A DNA stretch of 64,000 nt from Flavobacterium marginilacus. Its GTDB lineage: Bacteria > Bacteroidota > Bacteroidia > Flavobacteriales > Flavobacteriaceae. Below the pieces are notes generated by a model. That model worked only from the letters and a program-made list of their open reading frames with translations. It was not told where the DNA came from and made no database searches. Both the position numbers and the translations under genes were made by a program. Shown here one piece after another: positions 47,301 to 58,019 of the stretch (position 1 is the stretch's first letter; every line of letters starts with the position of its first letter). The stretch is taken from positions 2,728,001 through 2,792,000 of the forward strand of contig NZ_CP113975.1 in assembly GCF_026870155.1 (NCBI RefSeq), read 5' to 3'.

Positions 47301-47508
47301 AGAAACCTATAACTATTCATTTGCATCGGATTAACCGTCTAATAATATTTTTTACATAATAATATTTTACTTGATTTCTTCTTCAGATTAAATCAAAACT
47401 CAAAAGATAAAATACCACAATCACTATCTGTTAAGCACTGCTTTCTGATAATTGATACAGATTATAAAACTCAATTTCCAATTACTAATTTACCCAAAAA
47501 TCAAAAAC

Positions 47509-47772
47509 ATGATACTCAAAACTACTCTAAATCAATTACAAGATTTTTTTTCGAATAGTATTCAGAAAACAATCCAAGTCCCATCGCTTTTTTTTGAAAA
47601 AAAAGTCTACCCGCTCCTATTAGAAATTTCATATACAATTCTATCTGTCTTTAATATTGAGAATCCTTCTGGAAAAATTGTTTTTATTCTGCTCCAGACA
47701 GATCAAAATAGAAAAATAAAAGGCGCTCCTCCAGAAGAAACATACTGCACATTGTACATCTCAATGTATTGA
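47509..47772 (+). CDS. Doubtful small ORF upstream of the adhesin gene
   Basis: From the ATG at 47509 an 88-residue frame is open (MILKTTLNQLQDFFSNS...), ending at 47772; a longer form begins at 47452. It has no signal peptide or motif that I know and ends 155 bp before the adhesin ATG. Its composition (hydrophobic middle, a Lys-rich QTDQNRKIKGAPPEETY tail) does not clearly look random, but conservation cannot be checked here. It may be noise in AT-rich DNA or a small regulator. Confidence 0.3.
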   Translation: MILKTTLNQLQDFFSNSIQKTIQVPSLFFEKKVYPLLLEISYTILSVFNIENPSGKIVFILLQTDQNRKIKGAPPEETYCTLYISMY

Positions 47773-47899
47773 TTCTGTACAAATAAATTCATTCTTTTTG
47801 CTAACTGATTGTAATGCTTTAAAGTAATTACTCATTTGGTGTGGGGTGCTATTTGATTCCCTATAGAATAATTACTTAGATTTTTTCTCATATCTATTT

Positions 47900-47912
47900 A
47901 GGTTATTAACCT
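47900..47912. promoter_or_regulatory. Palindrome just upstream of the adhesin gene
   Basis: AGGTTATTAACCT is a perfect odd-length palindrome (T at the centre) ending 14 bases before the adhesin ATG. A nearby inverted pair, AAGTAATTA (47822-47830) and TAATTACTT (47870-47878), also lies in the leader. These could be operators or mRNA leader structure. No exact TAnnTTTG element was found here. Confidence 0.4.
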
Positions 47913-47926
47913 TAAAATAATCCAAA

Positions 47927-50900
47927 ATGAAAACATTTTTTACTTTTTCGATAAAATCACTACTATCTATTTCATTCTGTTTATTAGTAACTGTCAGCAG
48001 CACGTATGGACAAAATATTGCTGATGGTAATTACTGTCCTGCCCCTGGAGCTTCAGGAGATGAATATGGTACAGGTGTAGTTTTTAATCAGGTATTAAGC
48101 GCCAGTCCTTCATCTACCTGTCAAATTGGGACGATTCATGCTAAAGTAGATACCGGTAATCAGGTATTACGACTTGGTATGAATATTGGTAATGGAGGTG
48201 CAGCTCTTTTCAGACTATATTTAGATACAGACAGCAACGCTTCAACAGGATTAACCACGGATTCTTTTGGAGGCTCATTGACTGTAGCCGGTGCCGATTA
48301 TATTCTTGAAATTAATTCAAATGCTTCTACTTTTAATTTATATTCAGGAGCAGGAAATGTTTTAACACCGCTTCCTGTCAATAATGGACTTGCTGCTTAT
48401 AGCGGCAATATCTGCAGTCCTGGTTCTGGTACTTTTTTAGAATTTAATATTCCATTTGGAGCTTTTAATTATAATATTTGTGATATAAATACCCCTGGTG
48501 TAATTACTATCTCCAAATTATCATCAGTTAGCGGTAACTCAGCCAGTTCAAGCAGATGTATCAATACAGCTTTGACATTTGGAATTCCTTTAAAAGGTTC
48601 TGTTAGTCCTAATGCTACAGTATGCTCTGGAACAAACAGCACCGTTTTAACAGTCAGCGGTCTTGCAAGCGGTTCTTCAATTGTCCAATGGCAGTCTTCA
48701 GTAAGCCCGTTTACAGTTTGGTCACCAATAGCCAATACTACAACAACTTTGACAGCCACAAATTTAACTGCCACCACTAAATACAGAGCTGTTTTTTCAA
48801 ATTCCGGTTTATGCAGCGGCAGTAATATTGTAACAAGTGAGGCCACAGTAACAGTCTCACAAGCTGCGACTGTAACTTTTACACAAACTGATGTTTTGTG
48901 TAATAATGCTTCTACCGGCGCAATAAACATTACTCCTGCAGGCGGTGGCGGCGCTCCATACACATATGCCTGGACAGGAACAGGAGTTAATGCAACAGCA
49001 GAAGATCAGACAGGTTTAAAAGCTGGAGTATATAAAGTAATTGTAAAAGGCGCAAATAATTGTCCTTCTCAAGAACTGACAGTAACTCTTATTCAGCCAG
49101 CAACTGCGCTTGCAGCATCTATTACCGCACAGACCAATGTGCTTTGTTTTGGAAATAACACTGGAAGTGTAACTATTGAAGGTGCCAACGGAACTGGGCC
49201 ATATACTTATGCTAAAGACGGAACAACTTTTGTAGCAAGCGGTGTATTCAGTGGTCTTTCAGCAGGTCCTTATACTATTACTGTAAAAGATGCTAACGGA
49301 TGTACTACAACTCAGGCCGTAACTATTACTCAGCCAGCAGCGGCACTTACTGCTTCCATTACTGCACAGACCAATGTGCTTTGCTTCGGCAACAGCACTG
49401 CGAGCGTAACAGTAGCAGGAGCCAACGGAACTGGACCTTATACTTATGCTAAAGACGGAACAACTTTTGTTTCAAGTGGTGTATTCAGCGGTCTTACTGC
49501 CGGTTCTTATACTATTACAGTAAAAGATGCCAACGGTTGCACTACAACTCAGGCCGTGACTATTACACAGCCAACAGCCACACTTACAGCATCCATCACT
49601 GCACAGACCAATGTGCTTTGCTTCGGAAATAGTACTGCAAGTGTAACTGTAGCAGGAGCCAATGGAACTTCTCCTTATACTTATGCTAAAGACGGAATTA
49701 CATTTAGCGGAAATGGTACTTTCAGCAGTCTTACTGCAGGTTCTTATACTATCACTGTAAAAGATGCCAGCGGATGTACCACAACTCAGGCCGTAACAAT
49801 TACTCAGCCGGCAGCTGGGCTTACAGCATCCATCACTGCACAGACTAATGTGCTTTGTTTCGGCAACAGTACTGCAAGTGTAACAGTAGCAGGAGCCAAT
49901 GGAACTTCGCCTTATACTTATGCTAAAGATGGAACAACATTTGTTTCCAGCGGTGTATTCAGCGGTCTTACTGCAGGTCCTTATACTATTACCGTAAAAG
50001 ATGCCAACGGATGTACCACAACTCAGCCAGTGACTATCACACAGCCAGATGCGGCGCTTACTGCATCGATCACTGCACAGACTAATGTTCTTTGTTTCGG
50101 CAACAGCACTGCGAGCGTAACAGTAGCAGGAGCCAATGGAACTTCTCCTTATACTTATGCTAAAGATGGAATAACCTTTAGCGGAAGCGGTACTTTCAAC
50201 GGTCTTTCAGCCGGTCCTTATACTATTACTGTAAAAGATGCTAACGGATGTACTACAACTCAAGCCGTAACTATTACACAGCCTGTAGCTGCACTTACCG
50301 CATCCATTACCTCACAAACCGATGTGCTTTGCTTCGGAAACAGTACTGCGAGCGTAACAGTAGCAGGAGCCAATGGAACTTCGCCTTATACTTATGCTAA
50401 AGATGGAACAACATTTGTTTCCAGCGGTACTTTCAGCGGTCTTACTTCAGGTCCTTATACTATTACTGTAAAAGATGCTAACGGATGTATTACAACACAA
50501 GCCGTGGCTATTACTCAGCCTACAGCTGGGCTTACTGCATCAATCACTGCACAGACCAATGTTCTTTGTTTCGGAAACAGTACTGCAAGCGTGACTGTAG
50601 CTGGAGCCAATGGAACTTCTCCTTATACTTATGCTAAAGACGGAATAACCTTTAGCGGAAGCGGTACTTTCAACGGTCTTTCAGCCGGTTCTTATACTAT
50701 CACAGTAAAAGATGCCAATGGCTGTACCACAACTCAGGCAGTGACTATCACACAGCCAGATGCGGCACTTACAGCATCCATCACTGCACAGACTAATGTG
50801 CTTTGCTTTGGAAACAGTACTGCAAGTGTAACTGTGGCAGGAGCCAATGGAACTTCACCTTATACCTATTCCAAAGATGGAATAACCTTTAGCGGAAGCG

Positions 50901-53900
50901 GTATTTTCAGTAGTCTTACAGCCGGCCCTTATACTATTACTGTAAAAGATGCTAATGGATGTACTACAACTCAGGCAGTGACTATCACACAGCCAGCTGC
51001 AGCGCTTACAGCATCCATCACTGCACAGACTAATGTGCTTTGCTTCGGAAATAGTACTGCCAGTGTAACTGTAGCTGGATCCAATGGAACTTCGCCTTAT
51101 GCTTATTCCAAAGATGGAACAACCTTTAGCGGAAGCGGTACTTTCAGCGGTCTTACAGCAGGTTCTTATACTATCACTGTAAAAGACGCCAATGGATGTA
51201 TTACAAATCAATCAGTAACGATTACTCAGCCAGCAGCAGCGCTTACTGCATCTATAACAGCTCAGACTAATGTTCTTTGTTTCGGAAACAGTACTGCAAG
51301 TGTAACTGTGACAGGAGCCAATGGAACTTCTCCTTACACCTATTCAAAAAACGGAACAATCTTTGTTTCCGGCGGTACTTTCAATGGTCTTACAGCAGGT
51401 CCTTATACTATTACTGTAAAAGATGCCAATGGATGTATCACAACTCAAGCCGTAAGTATCACCCAGCCAGTGGCCGCACTTACAGCATCCATTACTGCAC
51501 AGACCAATGTTCTTTGCTTCGGCAACAGTACTGCAAGTGTAACAATAGCTGGTGCTAACGGAACTTCACCTTATACCTATTCCAAAGACGGAACAACCTT
51601 TAGCGGAAGCGGTACTTTCAGCGGTCTTGCTGCAGGCCCCTATACTATTACTGTAAAAGATGCTAACGGATGTATTACAACACAAGCCGTGGCTATTACT
51701 CAGCCTGCAGCTGGGCTTACTGCATCAATCACTGCACAGACCAACGTGCTTTGTTTCGGAAACAGTAGTGCAAGTGTAACTGTGGCAGGAGCCAATGGAA
51801 CTTCTCCTTATACCTATTCCAAAGACGGAACAACCTTTAGCGGAAGCGGTATTTTCAGCGGTCTTACAGCAGGCCCTTACACTATCACAGTAAAAGATGC
51901 TAATGGCTGTACTACAACTCAAGCTGTGACTATCACTCAGCCAGTGGCCGCACTTACAGCATCCATTACTGCACAGACTAATGTGTTTTGTTTTGGAGAC
52001 AGTACTGCCAGTGTAACTGTGGCCGGAGCCAACGGAACTTCGCCTTATACTTATGCTAAAGACGGAACAACATTTGTTTCCAGCGGTACTTTCGGAGGAC
52101 TTACAGTTGGCTCTTATACTATTACTGTAAAAGACGCCAACGGATGTACTACAAATCAGGCGGTAACGATTACTCAGCCAGCAGCTAGTTTAAGCGCTTC
52201 CGCAGTAATTATAAATAACAATAACTGCGTAGGATGCAGTAATGGTTCTATCACTCAGACTGTTATAGGAGGCACTTCTCCTTACACTTATACTTGGTCA
52301 AATCTTGCTGCAACAAAAGATTTAAGTAATTTACCAAAAGGCACTTATTTTGTGGAAATAAAAGATGCTAAAGGATGTATAATAAACAAACAATACACTA
52401 TTACTGAATCTGGAATTGCCCTTGTTAAAAAAGGTCTTTTCATTGATACCAATGGAGATGGCTTTGCACAGGCTGGCGAAAAAGTGAATTACACATTTAC
52501 AGTAACCAATACAGGAAATGTGGATGTAACAAATGTAATTATCAGTGACCCTTTACTTGGTGCAATAAATATTACCGGAAATCCAATAGCTTTAATTGCT
52601 GCAGGAGCTGCAAACAATACTGTAACCGGTACTTATACATTGACACAGAATGACATTAATGCTGGAAAAGTAATAAACTCTGCCACAGCTTTAGGAAAAG
52701 ATACTGAAAATAAAAATGTAACAGATGTATCTGGAACTGCTATTGATAATGACATTCCTACTGAAACACTATTAATTCAATTCCCTGAAATTACAATTAC
52801 CAAAGATGGTACTTATGTAGATAGTAATCATGATGGAATTACAAATGTTGGAGACGTAGTTACTTATAATTTTGTAGTTAAAAATACTGGAAACGTGACA
52901 TTGACTAATGTTACTGTTACTGATAACAATGCAGTGATTACCGGCGGACCAATAGCAGTATTGGCAGTTGGAGCTACTGATTCAGCTGCATTCTCCGGTT
53001 CACACACCATAACACAGGGAGATATTGACACTGGTTATGTTTACAACTTGGCAACTGTAACCGCCAAAGATCCAAACAATAATCCTGTAACAGATACTTC
53101 TTCTGACCCTACTCCATGTACTTCTTGTCCAATTAAAACAGATTGTCCTGATTGTACTATTACACAGCTGACTCAGTCTCCTAAAATCGCTTTAGTTAAA
53201 ACCAATGATATAACTGTTGGAGAAAATGGATGTGCTGTTCTAGCAGTTGGCAGTGTAGTAACTTATACTTTTACAGTGACTAATCCTGGAAATGTAAGTT
53301 TACACAATGTAGTTGTTGCTGACCCGCATATCGGATTATCTGCCATTGCAATTCAAAGCGGCGATACCAACAATAATAACATTTTAGAGGTTAACGAAAT
53401 ATGGAACTATAAAGCTACATATAGTGTAACTCAAGCTGATATTGATACTGGAACTATTACCAATCAAGCTACTGTTAATGGTCTTACGCCTAATAACACT
53501 ACAGTAACTGATCTATCTGGTAACTTGTCAACTAATAATGCTCCTAATGTAATTCCAATTTGTACCAATCCTAAAGTTGCTTTAGTTAAAACCAATGATA
53601 TTACAGCTGGAGAAAATGGATGTGCAGCTTTGGTAGTCGGCAGTGTTGTGACTTATACTTTTACTGTGACTAATCCTGGAAATGTAAGTCTGCACAATGT
53701 AGCTGTTGCTGATCCACACACCGGATTATCTGCCATTGCAATGCAAAGCGGCGATACTAACAATAACAGCATTTTAGAGGTTAACGAAACATGGATTTAT
53801 AAAGCAACCTATAGTGTAACCCAAGCTGATATTGACAGCGGATCTATTATTAATCAAGCTTCAGTTAATGGTATTTCACCTAATAACACTACAGTAACTG

Positions 53901-56900
53901 ACTTATCTGGTAACTTATCCAGTAATAATGCTCCTAATGTAATTACTATCTGTACCAACCCTAGTATCGCTTTAGTTAAAACCAATGATATTACAGTTGG
54001 AGAAAATGGATGCGCGACTCTTGCAGTTGGCAGTGTAGTGACTTACACCTTTACCGTGACTAATCCAGGTAATGTAAGTCTGCACAATATAGCTGTCGTT
54101 GACCCTCATGCCGGATTATCTGCCATTGCAATGCAAAGCGGTGATATCAACAATAACAGTATTTTAGAGGTTAATGAAACCTGGATCTATAAAGCAACCT
54201 ATAGTGTAACCCAAGCTGATATTGACAATGGAACTATTACCAATCTGGCCACAGTTAATGGTACTGCGCCAAATGATGTAATAGTAACTGATCAATCTGG
54301 TAATTTACCCACTAACAATACTCCTAACGTAATTACTATCTGCACTAATTCTGGCATTGCTTTAGTTAAAACCAATGATATTGCAGCTGGTGAAAATGGT
54401 TGTGCTTCTCTAGCAGTTGGCAGTATAGTGACTTACACCTTTACCGTTACTAATACTGGGAATGTAAGTTTACACAATGTAGCTGTCATTGATATGCATG
54501 CCGGATTATCTGCAATTGCACTACAAAGCGGTGATGCTAACAGTAACAGTATTTTAGAGGTTAACGAAACTTGGATCTATAAAGCAACTTATAGTGTAAC
54601 CCAAGCTGATATTGATACTGGAACTATTACCAATCAGGCCACAGTTAATGGTACCGCACCAAATAATGCAGCAGTAACCGACCAATCTGGCAACTTATCG
54701 ACCAATAACAATCCTAATGTAATTACTTTTTGTATTAATCCAGGATTAACTGTTGTAAAAACTGCGGCAACCACTAGTTTCAGCGCTGTTGGAAATGTAA
54801 TAAACTATACGATAAATATAAAAAATACTGGTAATGTAACTTTACATCAGATAGCTGTTAAAGATCCATTAACAGGATTGGATACAATTATTGAAGCTTT
54901 AGCACCGGGTGCAAGCTCTGAATATTCACAAAACTACACAGTAACACAAGAGGATTTAAATAAAGGCTCCGTTACTAATGTTGCCACAGCTGATGGACTG
55001 ACTCCAAATAACACTCCTGTCAGTGCTACAGACGATGCAGTTGTCATCGAAAATACGAATCCAATTAATGCTGTTGATGATAATGCTGGAACTGTTGTAG
55101 GTGTTAATCAAATTACAGCAAATGTGATTAACGTTTTCACAAATGACACTTTGAATGCACTAGCTGTAAATCCTACTGATGTAGTTTTAACAAGTGTAAC
55201 ATCAAATCCATACTTACAGATGAATCCTGACGGTTCAATAGATGTATTAGCGAATGCACCTGTCGGTATACAAACAATGACTTATCAAATTTGTGAAAAA
55301 TTAAACAGCACCAATTGTGATACTGCCACTGTAACTGTTACTATAGAGGCTCCAATTATGAAAATATCCGGTGAAGCAATCTGTATCAATGATGTTCCTT
55401 ACTTCAGTTATACAGCAACCGCAGATAATTTCACACCAGTAAATGGATTGACATTAACTTGGGCTGACAGCAATAATAATGTAATTGCAACAATGACTAA
55501 TCTGCCATTAAACGGTAAAGTATTATGGCCTGGAGCTACAGTAGATCAAAATGGAAACGGCACCGACTGGCCTGGGTGGGTTTTTGCAGATGGAAAATGG
55601 AGTGAAACTGCTGATGGCTTTGAAGGTCTTAGACCAACTGCCAACATAACATTTACATTAAATCCAAGCCAGACAATCACAGTAAGTTATCCGCCGGCAG
55701 ATCCATTCTGTACATCCAGACCAACATTTACAATTAATGCTGCTGATGACGCTGCTGCTACACTTGAAGGATTAACTGGTGTTAAAAACATTGTAACTGT
55801 ATTTAAAAACGATACGTTAAACACTCTAGCCTTAAATCCAGCAGATGTTACCTTATCAGTTTTGGTTCCTGATCCAAAAGGAGGCATAACCTTAAACACA
55901 GACGGTTCTGTGGATATAAAAGCAAATACTCCTACCGGAATTTATACTTTAACCTATCAAATATGTGAAAAAGCAGATAATGGTAATTGTGATACTGCAA
56001 TTGTTACTATTAACGTTACCAACATCCCGCTTGTAATAAAAGCAAATCCAGATACTTATAGTGTAACTCAATGTTCTATTGCCAATGAAGTGCGAAACGC
56101 GCTGACCAATGATTTACTCAATGGTGCTCCTGCAAATATTAGTGATTTAAAATTTAAACTACTAACCAGTTTGGCTCAATTCATTGATATAGATACAAAT
56201 GGCGCAATTTCCTTCAAAGACGGTGTAGCTGCTGGGCAATATACATTCGACTATCAGATTTGTGAAGCAGCAAATCCAACAAACTGCTCTACATCAACTA
56301 TTACAATCAATATTGCAGGAATTGAACCTGTTACAATTAACGGTCCAGCATTTTGTAATGCCGACACAACCCCTATTGATTTGAACAGCTTGTTGCCTGA
56401 AGGCACAGCAGTTAACGGAAGCTGGGTTGACACCGATAATACAGGAGGACTAACCAGCAATTTTCTAAACGCAATCGGAATACCTATTGGTCAATACAAA
56501 TATGAATACAAAATTGGCGGCAACTGTCCAAGAAGCATATTCCTTACTATGGGCATCAATGATGACTGTAAAGTACTCCCATGTAAAAATATCATTATTC
56601 ATAATGCGCTTTCAGCTAATGAAGACGGCAAAAACGATTACTTCCAGATCGAAAACCTAGAAGATAACGCCTGCTACAAAAACGTCAAAGTAGAAATCTA
56701 CAACCGCTGGGGAATTTTGGTTTTTGAAAGAGAAAATTATGATAATGCCGGCAATGCTTTTAGAGGCAGATCAGAAGGAAGAACAACTGTCAATAAAAAT
56801 GAAGGCTTACCTACCGGAACCTACTTTTACATCATCAGCTACGATACCGTTGACGGTGTAGGCCAAACTCAAAATATCAAAAAAGACGGCTATTTGTATT

Positions 56901-56911
56901 TAGTAAAATAA
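47927..56911 (+). CDS. Giant SprB-like repeat adhesin, T9SS type B substrate
   Basis: A 2994-residue secreted protein with a signal peptide (to about residue 29, STYGQ). The N-terminal region to residue 400 contains an Ig-like part. Residues about 402-1428 hold thirteen SprB-type repeats of exactly 79 residues, flanked by divergent copies. Each repeat carries two Cys (NVLCFGN and DANGC). Residues about 1500-1740 hold two beta-sandwich repeats of the TNTGNV type, then four 130-residue ALVKTNDIT repeats (about 1754-2273). Three further beta-domains follow. Residues about 2884-2994 are the gliding-motility-associated C-terminal domain (NEDGKNDYF, IYNRWG, GLPTGTYFYII), the T9SS type B sorting signal. 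F. johnsoniae SprB, about 6500 residues, is its best-known analogue. It probably acts in surface adhesion or gliding, with the PorP/SprF gene downstream. Confidence 0.9.
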   Translation: MKTFFTFSIKSLLSISFCLLVTVSSTYGQNIADGNYCPAPGASGDEYGTGVVFNQVLSASPSSTCQIGTIHAKVDTGNQVLRLGMNIGNGGAALFRLYLDTDSNASTGLTTDSFGGSLTVAGADYILEINSNASTFNLYSGAGNVLTPLPVNNGLAAYSGNICSPGSGTFLEFNIPFGAFNYNICDINTPGVITISKLSSVSGNSASSSRCINTALTFGIPLKGSVSPNATVCSGTNSTVLTVSGLASGSSIVQWQSSVSPFTVWSPIANTTTTLTATNLTATTKYRAVFSNSGLCSGSNIVTSEATVTVSQAATVTFTQTDVLCNNASTGAINITPAGGGGAPYTYAWTGTGVNATAEDQTGLKAGVYKVIVKGANNCPSQELTVTLIQPATALAASITAQTNVLCFGNNTGSVTIEGANGTGPYTYAKDGTTFVASGVFSGLSAGPYTITVKDANGCTTTQAVTITQPAAALTASITAQTNVLCFGNSTASVTVAGANGTGPYTYAKDGTTFVSSGVFSGLTAGSYTITVKDANGCTTTQAVTITQPTATLTASITAQTNVLCFGNSTASVTVAGANGTSPYTYAKDGITFSGNGTFSSLTAGSYTITVKDASGCTTTQAVTITQPAAGLTASITAQTNVLCFGNSTASVTVAGANGTSPYTYAKDGTTFVSSGVFSGLTAGPYTITVKDANGCTTTQPVTITQPDAALTASITAQTNVLCFGNSTASVTVAGANGTSPYTYAKDGITFSGSGTFNGLSAGPYTITVKDANGCTTTQAVTITQPVAALTASITSQTDVLCFGNSTASVTVAGANGTSPYTYAKDGTTFVSSGTFSGLTSGPYTITVKDANGCITTQAVAITQPTAGLTASITAQTNVLCFGNSTASVTVAGANGTSPYTYAKDGITFSGSGTFNGLSAGSYTITVKDANGCTTTQAVTITQPDAALTASITAQTNVLCFGNSTASVTVAGANGTSPYTYSKDGITFSGSGIFSSLTAGPYTITVKDANGCTTTQAVTITQPAAALTASITAQTNVLCFGNSTASVTVAGSNGTSPYAYSKDGTTFSGSGTFSGLTAGSYTITVKDANGCITNQSVTITQPAAALTASITAQTNVLCFGNSTASVTVTGANGTSPYTYSKNGTIFVSGGTFNGLTAGPYTITVKDANGCITTQAVSITQPVAALTASITAQTNVLCFGNSTASVTIAGANGTSPYTYSKDGTTFSGSGTFSGLAAGPYTITVKDANGCITTQAVAITQPAAGLTASITAQTNVLCFGNSSASVTVAGANGTSPYTYSKDGTTFSGSGIFSGLTAGPYTITVKDANGCTTTQAVTITQPVAALTASITAQTNVFCFGDSTASVTVAGANGTSPYTYAKDGTTFVSSGTFGGLTVGSYTITVKDANGCTTNQAVTITQPAASLSASAVIINNNNCVGCSNGSITQTVIGGTSPYTYTWSNLAATKDLSNLPKGTYFVEIKDAKGCIINKQYTITESGIALVKKGLFIDTNGDGFAQAGEKVNYTFTVTNTGNVDVTNVIISDPLLGAINITGNPIALIAAGAANNTVTGTYTLTQNDINAGKVINSATALGKDTENKNVTDVSGTAIDNDIPTETLLIQFPEITITKDGTYVDSNHDGITNVGDVVTYNFVVKNTGNVTLTNVTVTDNNAVITGGPIAVLAVGATDSAAFSGSHTITQGDIDTGYVYNLATVTAKDPNNNPVTDTSSDPTPCTSCPIKTDCPDCTITQLTQSPKIALVKTNDITVGENGCAVLAVGSVVTYTFTVTNPGNVSLHNVVVADPHIGLSAIAIQSGDTNNNNILEVNEIWNYKATYSVTQADIDTGTITNQATVNGLTPNNTTVTDLSGNLSTNNAPNVIPICTNPKVALVKTNDITAGENGCAALVVGSVVTYTFTVTNPGNVSLHNVAVADPHTGLSAIAMQSGDTNNNSILEVNETWIYKATYSVTQADIDSGSIINQASVNGISPNNTTVTDLSGNLSSNNAPNVITICTNPSIALVKTNDITVGENGCATLAVGSVVTYTFTVTNPGNVSLHNIAVVDPHAGLSAIAMQSGDINNNSILEVNETWIYKATYSVTQADIDNGTITNLATVNGTAPNDVIVTDQSGNLPTNNTPNVITICTNSGIALVKTNDIAAGENGCASLAVGSIVTYTFTVTNTGNVSLHNVAVIDMHAGLSAIALQSGDANSNSILEVNETWIYKATYSVTQADIDTGTITNQATVNGTAPNNAAVTDQSGNLSTNNNPNVITFCINPGLTVVKTAATTSFSAVGNVINYTINIKNTGNVTLHQIAVKDPLTGLDTIIEALAPGASSEYSQNYTVTQEDLNKGSVTNVATADGLTPNNTPVSATDDAVVIENTNPINAVDDNAGTVVGVNQITANVINVFTNDTLNALAVNPTDVVLTSVTSNPYLQMNPDGSIDVLANAPVGIQTMTYQICEKLNSTNCDTATVTVTIEAPIMKISGEAICINDVPYFSYTATADNFTPVNGLTLTWADSNNNVIATMTNLPLNGKVLWPGATVDQNGNGTDWPGWVFADGKWSETADGFEGLRPTANITFTLNPSQTITVSYPPADPFCTSRPTFTINAADDAAATLEGLTGVKNIVTVFKNDTLNTLALNPADVTLSVLVPDPKGGITLNTDGSVDIKANTPTGIYTLTYQICEKADNGNCDTAIVTINVTNIPLVIKANPDTYSVTQCSIANEVRNALTNDLLNGAPANISDLKFKLLTSLAQFIDIDTNGAISFKDGVAAGQYTFDYQICEAANPTNCSTSTITINIAGIEPVTINGPAFCNADTTPIDLNSLLPEGTAVNGSWVDTDNTGGLTSNFLNAIGIPIGQYKYEYKIGGNCPRSIFLTMGINDDCKVLPCKNIIIHNALSANEDGKNDYFQIENLEDNACYKNVKVEIYNRWGILVFERENYDNAGNAFRGRSEGRTTVNKNEGLPTGTYFYIISYDTVDGVGQTQNIKKDGYLYLVK
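49130..52210 (+). repeat. Thirteen 237-bp direct repeats inside the adhesin gene
   Basis: The CAG (or CAA) codon opening QTNVLCFG recurs at 49130, 49367, 49604, 49841, 50078, 50315, 50552, 50789, 51026, 51263, 51500, 51737 and 51974. Every interval is exactly 237 bp (79 codons). The copies are also very similar in their DNA, which suggests recent amplification or gene conversion. Copy-number change by recombination would keep the frame. Confidence 0.9.
53191..54750 (+). repeat. Four 390-bp direct repeats inside the adhesin gene
   Basis: The segment TTTAGTTAAAACCAATGAT begins at 53191, 53581, 53971 and 54361, exactly 390 bp (130 codons) apart. A more divergent copy follows from about 54739. 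They encode the ALVKTNDIT...NVSLHN beta-sandwich repeats. Confidence 0.88.
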
Positions 56912-56923
56912 GCAGCAAAAAAC

Positions 56924-56950
56924 ACTCTGAGTCCTTACAAGGCTCAGAGT
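56924..56950 (+). promoter_or_regulatory. Hairpin between the adhesin and porP/sprF genes
   Basis: ACTCTGAG (56924-56931) pairs with CTCAGAGT (56943-56950), and inside it CCTT pairs with AAGG. No U-run follows directly (ACAGCTTCTT), so it is not a strong terminator. It may set the amount of the downstream PorP/SprF mRNA or stabilise the adhesin message. Confidence 0.5.
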
Positions 56951-57050
56951 ACAGCTTCTTATTTATTAAAAAAACAACATGAAATAAGATATATCCTCAA
57001 AACTCAGCTATCATAAAAAATAGCCATTGTAAACCAACAAAAAACGAATT

Positions 57051-57962
57051 ATGAAAACAAAACTATTCTCAATCGTTATGGTGTTTACAGCCATTGCAGG
57101 TTTTGCGCAGCAAGATGCTCAATACACTCAATATATGTATAACACAATAAATGTAAATCCAGCATATGCAGGCTCTAGAGGAGCATTAAGCTTTTTTGCG
57201 CTGCATCGTACACAATGGGTTGGTCTTGATGGTGCACCGGTTACAAATACAATATCTGTAAATACTCCTTTCAATAATACTAAACTAGGAGCAGGATTTT
57301 CAATTGTAAATGATGAAATAGGCCCTTCAACTTCCAATTCAATTTCAGCAGACATTTCATATACTATTCCTTTGTCTGAATCGTTTAATCTTTCATTTGG
57401 AATTAAAGCAACCGCAAATCTTTTCAGCATAGATATAAATAAACTGAATCCCGGCGATCAGACAGATCCTTCTTTTCAAAACTTTAAAAATGATTTTTCA
57501 CCTAACATTGGTGCTGGTATTTATCTTCATTCAGACAAAGCTTACATTGGATTTTCGATGCCAAGTCTACTTGAAACAAATGCTTATAATGATAATGAAG
57601 TAGCTGTTTATAAAGAAAAAATAAATTACTACTTAATCGGAGGATATGTTTTTGATCTGTCTCCTACAGCTAAATTCAAACCTGCTTTTATGACCAAACT
57701 GGTTGAAGGCTCTCCCCTGCAGGTCGATGTTTCTGCCAATTTTATGTTCATTGATAAATTAACACTAGGAATGTCCTACAGATGGAGTGCTGCGGTGAGC
57801 GCAATGGCTGGCTTTCAGATTTCAGATGCTTTCTACATGGGTTATTCCTATGATTTTGAGACTACCGCACTGGATAATTATAACTCTGGATCTCATGAGA
57901 TATACCTGCGTTATGAAATATTCCAAAAAAACAGCAAAATGGTAACTCCTAGATTCTTCTAA
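57051..57962 (+). CDS. PorP/SprF family T9SS membrane protein
   Basis: A 303-residue protein with a signal peptide (to about residue 20, GFAQ) and the PorP/SprF fold, a predicted outer-membrane beta-barrel. The start of the mature protein, QDAQYTQYMYNTINVNPAYAGSRG, is the family signature. ALHRTQWVGLDGAP follows, and barrel strands such as FYMGYSYDFETTALDNYNSGSHEIYLRYE are near the end. SprF-type proteins are needed for secretion or anchoring of SprB-type adhesins with type B C-terminal domains. Its place 139 bp after the giant adhesin gene matches that pairing. Confidence 0.92.
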   Translation: MKTKLFSIVMVFTAIAGFAQQDAQYTQYMYNTINVNPAYAGSRGALSFFALHRTQWVGLDGAPVTNTISVNTPFNNTKLGAGFSIVNDEIGPSTSNSISADISYTIPLSESFNLSFGIKATANLFSIDINKLNPGDQTDPSFQNFKNDFSPNIGAGIYLHSDKAYIGFSMPSLLETNAYNDNEVAVYKEKINYYLIGGYVFDLSPTAKFKPAFMTKLVEGSPLQVDVSANFMFIDKLTLGMSYRWSAAVSAMAGFQISDAFYMGYSYDFETTALDNYNSGSHEIYLRYEIFQKNSKMVTPRFF

Positions 57963-58019
57963 AACAAAAAGTTTAGCAGAATGAAATGGATTAGATATAA
58001 AAATATAAAAACAGATATC

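Noticed and set aside
50855..51211. Antisense open frame inside the adhesin repeats (similar ones at 48469-48963, 51725-51922)
   Set aside because: They are complements of the repeat codons and have no independent features.
46938..52210. CRISPR array suspicion from regular repeats
   Set aside because: The repeats are 81 bp and 237 bp, with no unique spacers and no cas genes; the second set is coding.
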